Shown piece by piece: positions 12,000-24,050 of a stretch of DNA of 64,000 nucleotides; the first letter of the stretch is position 1, and each line of letters opens with the position of its first letter. Position numbers and translations under genes: made by a program. The DNA is from Cymbidium sinense (taxonomy: Eukaryota; Streptophyta; Magnoliopsida; Asparagales; Orchidaceae). The DNA is taken from NCBI GenBank assembly GCA_021442155.1, contig JAKCPB010001380.1, positions 38,501 to 102,500 of the forward strand. The letters are read 5' to 3'. Below the pieces are notes generated by a model. The model did not search any database. It saw nothing but the letters and a program-made list of their open reading frames with translations, and was not told the origin of the DNA.

Positions 12000-12480
12000 T
12001 GAGTACAAATAGTTTTATTTGATAGATTTCAACATTTCGAAGCCAATGATGCAATCAATTTCATGAACGGAGGTCATTTGATTCTCATCGGTGCCTCCTG
12101 ACCTCGATATATGTGCAAGCACGTTGACGACTTGAGTGCTTGATCGGTTGCTCATCAAGTCATGCAATATTTATATCCTGACCAATTTTGATGTTCTGAA
12201 CGTGATGGCTAAGTCCGTTCATCGATCAGAGGTCATTTGGTAATCGTCGCAGTTTTCTAACTTCGATATGCGCGTCGATAATTTGATAGCTCGAGCGCTT
12301 AATCGATTGATCATTAGATTTTGCAATTTTTATAGTTTAATCAATTTTGATGTTATAAATATGATGACGAAGTCCGTTCATCAATCAGAGGTCATTTTGA
12401 CCATTTTCAGTGACATTCAGTGTGTTTTGAGCCTCAATTTGCGCACTGTCACCTCCGTAGTCCGTCGAATTTGACTTGTG
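12000..12480. repeat. Tandem repeat in the proximal LTR, units ~140-170 bp
   Basis: Units share AATTTTGATGTT, AAGTCCGTTCATC, AGAGGTCATTT and TGATCGGTTGCTCAT-like words. The second segment copy (48,720-49,530) has one extra unit, showing unequal exchange after the duplication. The position next to the LTR start fits U3. Confidence 0.75.
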
Positions 12481-12519
12481 GGCTTGTCTTGACTTATGAC
12501 ACGTATTTGGAGGTCAACA

Positions 12520-14330
12520 AATGCCCCCCAACAAATATGATTCATGCATGAAGCGAGTCACATTTATTGAAAACTTTTTGACCATTTAGGCTGATCGCAA
12601 AACTTGGATCACTTTAGCTTCGATTACAATAGCTTAGGGAGCTTTTGATAGGATTTGTCATTAGTATCTTTTATTAGGACATGCTAAATGACGGGCTTGA
12701 TCGATTTGTCAGAATCGACTTATCGAATAGATAAGAGTTCTTGCACTATCTACTATCTCTTTCAATGGCTTTGTTAAAGATCTCTTTCTTTTATGTCCTT
12801 GCAGATTTGAGTCTCCTCCGACCCTAGCTTGATGGAGAAATTATTCTGCTTGTTTTGATGAAGGACTCCGCTGGGGAATCGGTTTATCCGTGCTTGAATG
12901 GATTTGAAATTCCTTCTGTCCTAGCTTTGAGCTTGATGGACTTGATGAAGGACTGACCTGATTTGTCCCTATTGACTTGTCAGGAAGTGTATGCACTCCA
13001 TGAACCCTGTGCTTGCTGCTTTGACTAATTCGTTGAAGGATACATACAGTTGACCCAGCCTTCCGGCTTATATATGGTCAATGTTGAGTTATTAGTCTAG
13101 CAACGTGTACTTTAACAGACTGAATAACCATAAAATTCCTTTAGTTCGGTCATCGGCTTTGTATGAACTATGGAATTACTTTCTCGGTCCTGTGCTTTCT
13201 GTTTTGACGGACTTGATGAGGAGATAGACTTTGATCTGTACTTTGAGCTTGATCAGATCATTTGAGAATAGATTGAAATATCACCTTGCAGGTAATATGA
13301 AGATTGATTTGAGGTAGTCTTGAATTGAGCATTTCCTCAGATTGACTTGATCTATCAATCAAGTAGAAAGATCTCTTAGATCCTGGTCGCTTATAATCAC
13401 TAAGCTGGATCTGGTTTGAGATTGAACAACTATCGTCATTAGACTGACGAGCAATGGCTCTTTCACTGCGATCTTTTCTTGCAGCTTTTTAAGTGAGGAG
13501 AGCGTCAGCAACTCGACCATATTTGGGCTTGTTGAGTTCAACCTTTAGAACATACTCGAGTCTTCGACTTAAGCTATAGTGGGTTTGTGAGTTTGTCATC
13601 AAACTAGCGAGCTGGCTCTTTCCTTTGCGGCCTTTTCTGCTTTGCGTGAGGCGTCAACAACTCGTCTTTGTGGGCTTCTTGAGTTCGACCTTTAGAACCC
13701 ATCGGTCTTAGACTTGGATGTAGTGGTTGATGCTTCTCCCCTTCAGTTGATTGAAAATCGAGTTCTTCTAACTTGATCTCAATTTGGCAAATCGAGATAA
13801 ATTTCTTGATATTTACGTCTTTTCACGTAGAAATTGATTCTTTTTTATTTCGCAAGAACATGCAACTTAATAATGATTATATATATATTTAGGGATTTGA
13901 TTGGCGCCGATGTCAACCTCAATCAAAATATATTTGAGAATCTCATCTTATGGCATGAACTCAAATAAACTTAATATAAACTAAATAAATGCCCCAATCT
14001 TGCACGGGAATTTTAAAATATATTTAAGTGAATTTTCAATATGAAAATATATATACATCCATATTTGAATTAATGTACTTTAAAGGGGATTTTAACATAC
14101 AACATTAATTTCATCTGTATGTAAAAATCTAAAAATGCCCCATGCGTAGTAAAGGAATTTTCACGAAAAAGTTCTTCATCTGGAGTATGTTTATTTAGGG
14201 ATCTCGACATGAAGCACAATGTCAACCTAAATAGATATACTAAAAAAATGCCCCCTGTCTTGCGATTTCTATTATACTTTGGGAATATATTTGTCATGTA
14301 TAATACTTTTTCAAGTAACCATTGATTGGC
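12520..14330 (-). other. gypsy-0 3' untranslated region with repeated polypurine-like motifs
   Basis: This lies between the integrase stop and the LTR. I see no protein here. The word AAATGCCCC occurs at 12,519-12,527 (the polypurine tract itself), 13,986, 14,133 and 14,246, and again at the matching places in copy 2 (49,554; 51,058; 51,205; 51,318). It is usually followed by CTTGC and a GGAATTT-like word, and two of the sites are preceded by GATGTCAACCT. It therefore looks like degenerate tandem copies of the tract-LTR junction. The rest (12,600-13,900) is unrecognised non-coding DNA shared with 49,600-50,940. Confidence 0.65.
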
Positions 14331-15360
14331 GGCATTGGTCTTTCACCCTTTAGGTTGATGAGTTGGTATGCCCTCCTTGATACACTTTTTCAACAAAGGG
14401 CCTTTCCAATTAGGCTCAAATTTACTATCAAATTTTGATTGAGAATAATTGGTCTTCTTCACCATGACCAATTCTCTTTTTTTAGAATGTTCGAGGCCTC
14501 ACCATATGGTCAAAAGCCCTGAACATCTTTGCTCGATAGACTTATAGATTTTGATGAGCTTGTAATCTAACTTCATCAAGCGCGTCGAGTTCCTCCATTC
14601 TCAGACGAGCATTTTGATCTTCAGTTAGATTGTACTGGATGGTTACTCGATGTGAAGACAATTCAACTTCAAGCGGAAGAACTGCTTCAGTTCCAAATAC
14701 AAATGAATAGAGAGTGTCTTTAGTCGGCGTCTTGTAGGTGGTTCGATATGCCCATAGAGCCTCTACTAGTTTGGTATGCCATTCTCTTTTCTTTTTAGTG
14801 AGAATCTTCTTGAGTAGTTTGACCAATGTCTTGTTGAAAGCCTCTGTCAAACCATTCGCTCTTGGATTGTATATTGAAGAATATCGTCAATCAATTTTAT
14901 GTCGATCGATGAATCTATAAATCTTTACACTTTTAAAGGATGTGCTGTTATTAGAAATTATTCGGTATGACACTCCATATCTATAGACTACATTATTTTT
15001 GAAGAAGTTGATCACTTGGTCAGCAGTAACTTTTTAAAATGGAGTAGCCTTAGCCCACTTAGAGAAATAATCAGTAGCTGCTAGGATCAAGAGTTCCAGT
15101 TGACGATGATGGATCGATTGGTCTAATTACACTGTACTCTAACATTCGAATGGTAAGGATGCTATTGTAGGGTGTAATGGATTTGGAAATTGATGGATGA
15201 GATCCCCATGTACTTGACACTTATGACACTTCTTAGCGTGATTAATATAGTCTCTCACCATAGATGGCCAATAATAACTCATCCTTTTGATCTTTCGCCA
15301 TCTTGGGACCCAGTGTACCACAAAGTTCTTCATAAACTTCAACCATCACTTTACTAGCTT
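14330..15360 (-). pseudogene. gypsy-0 integrase remnant (Tat/Ogre type)
   Basis: Reading from 15,342 down, the zinc-binding segment is clear (YYWPSMVRDYINHAKKCHKC, then PNPLHPTIASLPFEC). The C-terminal half of the integrase core is at 14,850-14,542 (TEAFNKTLVKLLKKIL, EWHTKLVEALWAYRTTYKTP, then EAVLPLEVELSS). The tail towards 14,330 is frameshifted here, but in copy 2 (51,613-51,371) it ends in NGRYLKKYYT, the usual end of this lineage. The central part with the catalytic acidic residues (15,139-14,850) is out of frame. Integrase would join element DNA to the chromosome; this copy cannot. Confidence 0.85.
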
Positions 15361-16070
15361 CATCTACACAGGCATCGTAGCCACATTTGTTCAAAGGATC
15401 TACGATATAAAGTGTTGTTGAGCATAGCATAACATTCTCTTGGTAATTTGTCTTCTTTAAAGTAGTCGATGAAGGGTTTCCTCCGTGACTCTTCTACATT
15501 CTTAGCCCACACTCTTCTTTCATGAATGAGCATGATTTGCTCACCGATCATTATTAAGAGACGAGTCCAGGGATGGGATATCAGCACAAGATTTGTCCCA
15601 TCACTACTTTCGCGGAACATATGTGATATCAAATTGCAAAAGCAATCGCCCATCTTGCTTGCGACACATCAGCGCTTGTCTTGTCATCAAGTACTTGGAT
15701 CAATCCTTGAGATGAGGGTAATCTTGTGAGATAACATATAGTATGAAACTTTTAGGCGCAAAGATCAATGTCAAACAATGCTTCTCTATCATAGACTATC
15801 TCATTTCTCCAATAAGCCTCGTGATATAAAAAAGAGCATCTCTTTGCCTTATTCATTGTGTTGTGCCAATAATACCCCAAGATTCTTAATGCACTGTGTA
15901 TGAGAGGGTTTCAGAAATATGCCCGCCAAGATTGGTGGATTTGCCAAGTAGCTTTTAATGCTTTTGATTGCTTCTTAACACTCTTTGCCCCACTTGAATG
16001 GGCGCCCTTCTTCATTAATCTTGCGGATGGTTGGCGGTCTGGCATTTGATATGAATCGATGGATGAATGC
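15360..16070 (-). pseudogene. gypsy-0 RNase H to integrase linker remnant
   Basis: At 15,653-15,360 the minus strand encodes a linker with RRKPFIDYFKEDKLPRECYA and SFEQMWLRCL, continued out of frame at 15,430-15,242 by ASKVMVEVYEELCG. This is the spacer before the zinc finger in Tat/Ogre elements. From 15,660 to 16,070 the RNase H region is too broken to place its catalytic residues. Confidence 0.7.
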
Positions 16071-16720
16071 GAAGTTATCCTTGTAAAGAATGGAGTTGAC
16101 ACAAACTCTTTGGTGAGTGAGGCATCTCCAATTGCCTTGATTTTAGCCTCAATTTTACCTCTCTTGCGTCTGTATGCGCCAAGAATTTTCCAGAGGATAC
16201 CCCGAATTCATATTTTAGAGGATTCATCTTAAGATCATATTTTATGATTCTCTCCAGTACGATTCTTAAGTCTTCAAAGTAATTTTTACAGTTTAAGCTC
16301 TTCACCACCAAATCGTCGACATAACATTCCACATTTTGATGAATCAATTCATCAAAAATATGCGTCATGACTCTTTGGTATGTAGCTCCAATATTTTTCA
16401 AGCCAAATGGCATGACCGTGTAGCAATATATGCCAATAGGTCTTCTAAATGATGTATATTTTTCATCTTCTGGTACCATGTTGATTTAGTTGTAACCTGA
16501 TGATCCATCCATAAATGAGAACATATCATAGTTGGAAGTATTGTCCACTAGTAGTTTGATATTTGAAGCGGAAGTCATCTTTTGGGCACGCCTTATTTAG
16601 ATCTCGGAAGTCAATGCAAAGACGGATTTGACTGTTCTTTTTCTTAACTGGATAATGTTAGCTATCTAATCTGCATATTTCTCCTCTCGGATGAAGTGTG
16701 CTTCAATTAGATTTTTAGTT
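16070..16720 (-). pseudogene. gypsy-0 reverse transcriptase remnant
   Basis: One open minus-strand stretch of 134 codons (16,479-16,075) holds the core of the palm: IYCYTVMPFGLKNIGATYQR, the catalytic VECYVDDLVVKS (YVDD at 16,323-16,312) and KMNPLKYEFGVSSGKFL. The wording of these blocks is that of Tat/Ogre polymerases. Upstream (16,480-16,720) the fingers region continues in other frames. The active-site box is intact, but the protein is interrupted on both sides. Confidence 0.9.
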
Positions 16721-17720
16721 TCTATAATTACTTATTCTTAATCTCCAATCTCATTCTCAGGAGCTTGCTTAAGCGGCGTTGCATCGGTTTGATAGCTAAT
16801 TTGTGAGCTACTACATCAAGGGATAAGTCGGCATTTCGAATATGTCAAAAACAATCCAATTCACAAAGTAACATTTTTAGCTCCTTAACTCTCTCATCAG
16901 GAAGAAGGGCACTGACGAAAGTTAGATGAGGATCATCCTCTGCTCCTAGGTTGACTTCTTTAAGTTCATCCATAGTAGCTATTTGTCCACCATCTTCGAG
17001 TTCTTCAGGTGGGGCTTGGCATCTACTCTTTATCATTTTTAAGAAGAGTTTTATAGGAATCATCTTCTTCATCACTAAGAGTTTCGATATCAATTTCTAT
17101 TATATTATAACAGACTCTATCTCGATGAGATTTGTGGATGAACCCCAGACCTTTTGTGATAAAATTATCACTTCTCCACATCTTGTTAAAGATTTGAGTC
17201 TTATGTTTAGTAGCTCCAATATGAACTCCAAGCTTATGCATCATTCTTCGTAACTTCTGCGGATAGTAAATTGGTATTCTTGTTGACACTATCTCATTGG
17301 AATTTTCATGTTGAGTAGGTTGTTCAAAACTGTAAGGCTGGGACTCTTCATATTTGTAAAATAGAGTTCATGTTCCATCACTCTCACTCAACGGTGGCAT
17401 ATAGAATGTTATCAATTCTTTAATATTATGAACCTCCAGTAGAGTGATTTCTTTGAAGCACTGTTGAGGGATGGGTATAATTTTGAGTGAGTCATCTAAC
17501 TCTGCCAAGTGAGCTATCCTCCTTGATGCAGCCATCTGAACTCTATTTCTATAAGTAGATTCAAAATCATAGTCTGAATTAGAATCACTTATTTCATATT
17601 CTGCTTTTCTTGAGAACTTATAAGTTCCCTTAGGTTTGACAGGCATATCTTCTTCTTCTTTCGTGTCACTTCCCAAATGAGGATTTTCCGACTTAAGTGC
17701 AGTGTTTTGGGAGAGTCATT
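16720..17720 (-). pseudogene. gypsy-0 protease-RT linker remnant
   Basis: Pieces at 17,676-17,368, 17,289-17,023 and 17,093-16,845 follow in reading order. The last contains KEVNLGAEDDPHLTFVSALL then KMLLCELDCF, the segment that precedes the RT in Ogre/Tat polyproteins. Residues before it are acidic (SDEEDDS). Gag is not found: homology stops near 17,880, where an unrelated LTR fragment begins. Confidence 0.7.
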
Positions 17721-17914
17721 GCCTTCTTTCTTTCTCTTTGCTTCGCTCTTAAATTACTTTTAGTTCCTAAAGTGGATGCTACCGCTTGAGAGGTTCATTG
17801 GCTTAGCTCTTTTAGGATGAAGTACTTGCATCTTCATAGATTTTGCTTCATTGAGGAGAATGGTTACCTGAGACGGTGGTTGGTAACCAACGATGGCGAG
17901 TGGTGTGGCAGATT

Positions 17915-18313
17915 ATGCCGGAGGATTTTCAAGCTTTAGAGCTCTCTCCTCTCTTGCTTGGCCTCCTCTCATAATGAATGAGGCTATTTATAGATTGGAG
18001 GAGTGACGTCTGTAAATACATACAAAATCCAAACCACTCCTCCCCATCGGACAGCTCAAAATGATTCCTTTGATCATATGATATATTTTGTGTATTTGAA
18101 TACTCAAATGAAGTCAAAATTATGAGATCTTGGGCTTGTTAGATCCTCATCGACGCCGATTTATTATAAACATCCATGTTTGAAAGTTATTTAGGGATTT
18201 AACGATATCCCAAATTTTTCGATGATATTTTAAGTCTTGATCTCAACCGATTTGACGGATCGCACTTTTTAATCAAGATTCGTGCTTTAAGTAGAATTTT
18301 CTGTATCATATCA
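17915..18313 (-). repeat. Truncated LTR of the gypsy-1/2/3 family
   Basis: About 400 bp aligned with 55,800-56,217 (gypsy-3 LTR), starting TGATATGA at 18,313 on the minus strand and losing homology near 17,915. No primer site or internal region follows. The flank at 18,314 (TTATTATATTTAATTTAATA) differs from that at 56,218. The alignment with the gypsy-3 LTR also looks clearly more diverged than the surrounding segmental copies, so the two LTRs are probably independent insertions. Confidence 0.75.
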
Positions 18314-19544
<1,231 letters not shown>

Positions 19545-19545
<1 letters not shown>

Positions 19546-20557
19546 ATGTGTTATTTAGAATTGTGCCTAAATGTTAAAATCTTTATATCTAAATCAAATC
19601 AATCAAGTTAGAATAAAAACTTGAATTGAATTTAAGAAATCTCTATTTAAGATTGAATTATTACTATTATTTTGAAAATTGAACTCGAATGATAAATAGA
19701 TTAGAAATTAGTGCTTAATAATTATAGGTGTGACTCGAGTGTATGTCTTCTAGTTGAAAAGAAAGTATTCTACCAATTCCTCAAAAGACTAATCAAAGAT
19801 TGAATCAACTTAATCATATTCAATTATATTGTCTAAAATATTGGGCAATCTAAAAATTAAAATCACTAATCAGTTGTTGAGTTCTAACTTTAACCTCAAT
19901 ATTAATTTGACGAGATCATCTAAGAAATTCTTAAAATTATCTATCAATTAGGATTATTCCTCAACTAAGAGTCTTTTGGGGCATTCTATTGTAAGAAAAT
20001 ATAATTGGTGAATTGTTGCAGAAAAAAGCTTATCGAAAGCTGATGAATATTATAATTTTTTTTCTATTTTTAGAAGTCAAATCATAGATTTCGATAATCT
20101 GTTTTTTGAGGTTAGATTTGAAAATATAATTTTCTCATCACAATTTTTTCAAAATATAGCTATAACTCAGTTGCTAAATGACTTAAAGAGAACTTACATC
20201 GCACCACAATTATCAACCCAAATAACACCTAAACTCATATACTCAATCAAACTATTAAATGACTAAAAAAATTTTCATTGGAAGACCTAATTGAAAGAAC
20301 TTGCACTTACAAACTATAATACTAAATGTTTGACTTTACATATTTATAAATAATTATATTTTATTATAATTTTTATTATATCAAATTTAATAATCATCTA
20401 TTAATAAATGGTTCATATTTATGAACTATTTACTCACATAATATTCAATTTTTTCCTTTTAAAAATGAATATTAATTTTATTAAGAGCTACTAAAATTAC
20501 AGTTCAATACCTTGCTACTAAAATTATTAGCGGTTCATAATAATAATAATAATAATA

Positions 20558-20588
<31 letters not shown>

Positions 20589-20590
20589 AC
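19545..20590. repeat. Block delta, copy 1 (upstream region of the small basic-protein gene)
   Basis: Shared with 33,230-33,930 (continuing after MULE-1 at 37,391-37,440), 56,218-56,490 (start lost) and 63,632-64,000 (cut by the window). AT-rich with no coding signal. It ends in a TAA microsatellite (20,538-20,587), which is replaced by TAAAA repeats at 37,410-37,435 and by a shorter run at 56,455-56,485. Confidence 0.9.
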
Positions 20591-20700
20591 ACGTACGTAC
20601 GGGACCCAGCGTCCCCTACCTTGACTTCGTAAACAAAGAATAGGTAAATTTATTGACTTGGACCGCCTTAACAAACAAAACCAGACAACTATAAATACAA
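20590..20700 (+). promoter_or_regulatory. Promoter of small basic-protein gene copy 1 with two W-box cores and TATA box
   Basis: TATA box TATAAATA at 20,690-20,697, 58 bases before the ATG. TTGACT cores (W-box type, bound by WRKY factors in plants) lie at 20,621-20,626 and 20,653-20,658, and an ACGT-containing word (CACGTAC) near 20,590. The same order is kept upstream of the other two copies (37,440-37,550; 56,485-56,608), whereas the DNA further upstream has diverged in its microsatellite. Regulation by WRKY factors is inference. Confidence 0.55.
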
Positions 20701-20755
20701 AACCTTCCTCCTTGACATATCACTAACCAGCGAAGAAGAACACAGAACAGCCCCA

Positions 20756-21110
20756 ATGGGGGCCATTGAGAGCAGTCCCTGGCAACAAACCAGAGGTTAG
20801 AGGACGTGCCGGGCAACAAGAAGCTGGCTGTTGTGAAACTCGGCGCCGGCGGCAAAGGCGGCGGCTGTCAACAAGACGGTGGTGGTCCGGCCTGTAATGA
20901 GGCTGAAGAAGCTGGTTCCGGGCTTCGAAAGTGATGGCGAAGTTGAGAGATGCTTACATGAGCGCCATGCTGATGCTGGCCGGAGGAAGCAGTGGCACGG
21001 CGGTGTGGGATCGCCAGTTCCGAAGGCGAGGCAGGCCAGTTCAAGAGGGAGGAGACTTTGAGAAGAGGTTGATGGTTCATCTTTATAACTCTGTTATTGC
21101 TACTCGTTAG
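20756..21110 (+). pseudogene. Small plant-specific basic protein gene, copy 1 (frameshifted)
   Basis: The frame starts at ATG 20,756, one codon pattern with the other copies (GAG or GGG GCC ATT), and the shared stop is TAG at 21,108. As read, the first frame stops after 14 codons because bases equivalent to TTGAAG and one more base are missing. Downstream, the conserved body (KKLAVVKLG, a KRRRL-type basic patch, VVVRPVMRLKKL, KLRDAYMSAMLMLAG, FEKRLMVHLYNSVI) is spread over different frames, with a further deletion after RLKKL. I recognise the general plan (a Y/QRL start, basic middle, KLRDAY, ML, FEKRL-LY) from small plant proteins of unknown function of about 110-130 residues, without a verified family name. 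The GC-rich coding block contrasts with its AT-rich surroundings. Confidence 0.65.
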
Positions 21111-22012
21111 CTCAGTTCCTATTTATCGACTGTAGCATAAAAAAATGTAATTTCTATTTTTTTAATTGATTCTCCCAAATTGTAAAGTTATTAAGAAGAA
21201 TCATGCAAAATCTTACAAGAATTCACTGTAAAGCTATTTGCCCTTCAGGTCTTCAACGGTCAATAAATATACATATGACTGTTCTTTAAATTTTAAGAGA
21301 GTATTAATTTATTCAACATTTGGCTATGGATTTGATCCTTTTATTGGTCCGCATAATAATGAATCACTGTCATGCACATCTACTTCCTCCACCACTGATT
21401 ATTTCTTCAAGGTTGTTTTCAGGATTTGTTTCATTTCTGCATTTCTTCCTCGGTCTAAGAATGCTTTTGTGTTCTCTGCTCTTCATTGGCATATCCATGA
21501 TGCATGTAGGGTACTCTTAAATGGAATTATTGAGAAAGATTTGAGATAGTTGCGGATTCTAGATTCTGTAGACTGTAGTTACTCTTCCAAGTCGAGATGC
21601 AATTTGAGAGAGAGCTGAGTAGATATCAAACATCCTAAGATTGAGCTTCCCATGGTGAGAATCTTCTCCAATTATCACTTACAAGAGTCTGGAATATGTG
21701 TAGCGCTGGCATTCATCATCCTCCTGTGTTGGGGATGGACTTGTCGGGATAACAGGAACTCCTCACTGAAGGAGCGCTTGATGGCGGCATCAATGCGATA
21801 AGCAGCCATGCTTCATGTCAAATATTTCATCTATGTGAAGAGAATACATTTTTTAAAACCTATGTAAATTTCTGCTATATTCAATCAATCATATTTTTTA
21901 AAAAAATTTTATCAACACATTCAACCAACGGAGACAATATATAATCAAAAATAAACTAACTTCATTGATAATAGCTGCCAAAGTGCATTATCCTATACAA
22001 ATTCTTGATCAT
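21111..22012. repeat. Block gamma1, copy 1 (partner 58,466-59,382)
   Basis: The 3' flank of the gene, nearly identical to 58,466-59,382. The first about 250 bp are also shared with 5,113 and 37,951 onward; after the TGTCATGTA words at 21,366 the gamma1 and gamma2 versions diverge. A 49-codon ORF lies at 21,652-21,801. Confidence 0.9.
21652..21801 (+). CDS. Candidate 49-residue single-pass membrane microprotein, copy 1
   Basis: ATG at 21,652 (context CCCATGGTG, close to a good plant start context) to TAA at 21,799. Residues 14-30 form a hydrophobic helix (GICVALAFIILLCWGW), followed by a polar, basic tail ending SLKERLMAASMR. Copy 2 (59,016-59,165) keeps the same start, stop and length and differs by three replacements (Y to N, S to F, D to G) and one silent change. 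That ratio does not show purifying selection, so the open frame may be neutral. There is no family I can name, and no promoter or poly(A) signal I can tie to it. It could also be the last exon of a longer transcript from the gene upstream. Confidence 0.35.
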   Translation: MVRIFSNYHLQESGICVALAFIILLCWGWTCRDNRNSSLKERLMAASMR

Positions 22013-22054
22013 TCAATAAAAGAAATACATGATTAACTTAACGAGGAAAAATAT
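22013..22054 (-). pseudogene. GRF zinc-finger protein gene, C-terminal end (separated from 31,765-32,066 by gypsy-2)
   Basis: On the minus strand, after the gypsy-2 junction, these 42 bases encode the end of the transmembrane tail (IFFLVKLIMYF) and a TGA stop at 22,015-22,013. The uninterrupted version in copy 2 (59,383-59,729) shows both halves joined. The target duplication AATAT is repeated at 31,765-31,769. Confidence 0.7.
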
Positions 22055-22845
22055 TGATATGACCAAAATTACTTTTCGAGCATGAATCTTGAGCGGCGTC
22101 AGTGAAATCAATCGATCAAGCACACGAAAGCGTGGAAACTTTGGAACATGAATTAAACCTCTGAATGATCGTCAAATATAGAGTATTTATAGTCAAATCG
22201 AGCATCTTGACGGCAGAATCTAACAACCACAAGATCTCACAATTGGCCTCATTTGAGCATCAAATGTTCAAAATCGATCAAATGATCAAAGGAATTGTCA
22301 GAACCGTCAGATGGGAGGTGGTTTGGATTTTCCATGTATTTACTAGGCTCACAATCTATAAATAGCCCTCATATTCCATATGAGGGGACACTTTGGAGGC
22401 TGAAGAAGGAGAGGAGCCAAAGAAGGAGGAGAGCGACTCAGAGCTTCGAAGATCCCAGAACAGATCCACGCGTGGTCATCAACCACCGTCGCCGATCCGA
22501 CCCTGCAGGTAGATCAATCTAATCGTTCCTTGCATTTACAAAGTTGTTCCCTATTTTGAAATTGTTTACCGTTCCACTGAAGTTCACCACGCATGCATCA
22601 CCTACGCCGCCATTATTACAAGCTTGTTGTTGTTTTCTTGTATACTATCTTGTAATACTGTTATCGGGAAGATTATGTACTTCGAGGCATATACATAGTG
22701 GAACATTTTTCTTTGGGCGGGCCGTGGTTTTCCTCCCTTTTGAGGTTTTCCGTTAAAACTTTTAGTTCTCTCTCACTCTTTAAATACTGTGTGTGTCTTT
22801 GGACTAATCAAAGCTAAGGCGTAAACTTTCACTCATGGCGGTCTT
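22055..22845 (+). repeat. gypsy-2 5' LTR
   Basis: About 790 bp starting TGATATGACC. It contains a TATA-like CTATAAATAGCC at 22,357 followed by a purine-rich leader (GAAGAAGGAGAGGAG), which suggests the transcription start near 22,390. It aligns with the 3' LTR at 31,002, with many short indels but long identical stretches. The end lies near ACTTTCACTC; the exact last base is unclear because the primer site is disturbed. Confidence 0.85.
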
Positions 22846-22890
22846 AGGCGCATGATTGGTTGTGGGAAAGACTCTCGATCATACTTTTTG
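22840..22890 (+). other. gypsy-2 primer binding site region, rearranged
   Basis: Where gypsy-1 has TTGGCGCCGTCGTGGGA, gypsy-2 reads TGGCGGTCTTAGGCGC then ATGATTGGTTGTGGGAAA. The TGGCG start and the TGTGGGAA end of the site are both present but separated by extra bases. Such an interrupted site would not prime normally. Confidence 0.5.
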
Positions 22891-22929
22891 CGAACATCAT
22901 GAGCAATCTTTTCTGACTCTCTTCAACTC

Positions 22930-24050
22930 GGGATGTCTTTCAAATCCACAATGGGCATGACCTTTGGCGGGCGGAATCTCTTTAGAAGAGCATTATCGCG
23001 TAGAATGAATGATTCGACTTTAAAACACAACCTCCTCCATCAAACACCCCAAGATCGATTATTACTGCGGAGGACAATGCTACTCTCTCTTGAAGTTCCC
23101 ACCAGCGATCTTTGAACTTCCTTGCCAGTTCCACATCATCATACGCCGCAATTAGGTTGCACGGCGGCTCTTCTATACCACTACTATATTACAGCCGATA
23201 CGAGAAGAACTCCATCACAAAGGCGGAATCATATTTTCTCTCACTGGGTTATCAAAGTCTTCCCCTTTGGCTATTCTTACATCCATCCCGTAGGGTTTAA
23301 ACTTCAAGCATTGACCCTTATGGAGATTCTTGACCCTGAACACATGTTATTACAGGGACCATGCATATCCGGAGCTCGACGACATCTTTGCTGTCGTCTT
23401 TCATTACTCTCAAGGGACAAGCCCACACTTGGTTCTCTCTTCGAGGGGATCTATCCATACCTTTGATGAACTGCCAAAATCTTAGGTGGAGCAGGCAGTT
23501 CATTGAAGGATCATCAAGACTCCTCCCATCTCTCGGCATTAGTCAAAATGAAGGTGAATCACTTAGAATACTTCCAAGGTTTTCTTAGAAGCTGTAAATC
23601 GGGGGGGTAATATTAAGAGGAGTTTTTCTTGGAGGGCTCCGTCCGGGACCTTTTTACTCATCGTTAATGGGCTCATATCTTGGTTCGCAGTGTGGAAGCA
23701 CAAATCTCTGCGATGAGGCTATCAATGCCAAGCGGTTCAGCAATCTGGAAAAGCGTAAGAGTGTCGGGAGAATGCGGTCGATCACATCAAAAGAGGCAAC
23801 AAGGGGATCTCCCTCCACGACCCCATACCGGCGTGAACCCACGAGAGAGGAATACTCAGCTAAATTCATCTCATGTTAACATTCTAATGGCTATTCAGAG
23901 ATAAAGAAATCATCAAATGGCCACATCCATTGAAACCAAATTTGAGAAATCGAGAACAATATTTTCGCCAGGACATACCGCATGAGCATGCAAGCAACTC
24001 AAAGAAAAGGCTCATTCGGATATATCTGCGTCGATTTCTGAAAAATCAAC
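22930..24050 (+). pseudogene. gypsy-2 gag remnant
   Basis: Plus-strand pieces (22,933-23,115; 23,122-23,466; 23,361-23,588; 23,667-23,904) in the gag position, matched in order by the minus-strand gag of gypsy-1 (4,042-2,823). The largest open stretch is about 115 codons. Shifts between all three frames show repeated small indels. No zinc knuckle could be read with confidence. Confidence 0.7.

Larger units (their letters stand above)
9950..12519 (-). repeat. gypsy-0 3' LTR, copy 1 (start fixed at 12,519; distal end unresolved)
   Basis: On the minus strand a polypurine tract (TGGGGGGCATT, 12,530-12,520) is followed at once by TGTTGACC, the expected LTR start. Reading on come about 140-170 bp tandem units (12,480-12,000), a CT-rich stretch typical of transcribed leader (11,690-11,550), tandem units of about 75-95 bp (11,060-10,690), an AT microsatellite (10,598-10,561) and units of about 210 bp (10,560-10,020). 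The whole array is repeated at 46,830-49,554. Large, repeat-filled LTRs are usual for Ogre-type Tat elements. The other LTR end is not located. Confidence 0.7.

Noticed and set aside
17915..18313. This LTR as the 5' LTR of gypsy-0
   Set aside because: The gypsy-0 LTR starts TGTTGACC (12,519); this one starts TGATATGA and belongs to the gypsy-1/2/3 family.
21238..21549. 103-codon plus-strand frame shared with 58,591-58,857
   Set aside because: It is open by chance over the conserved 3' flank; indels shift the frame between the copies, and the version at 5,173 reads differently.
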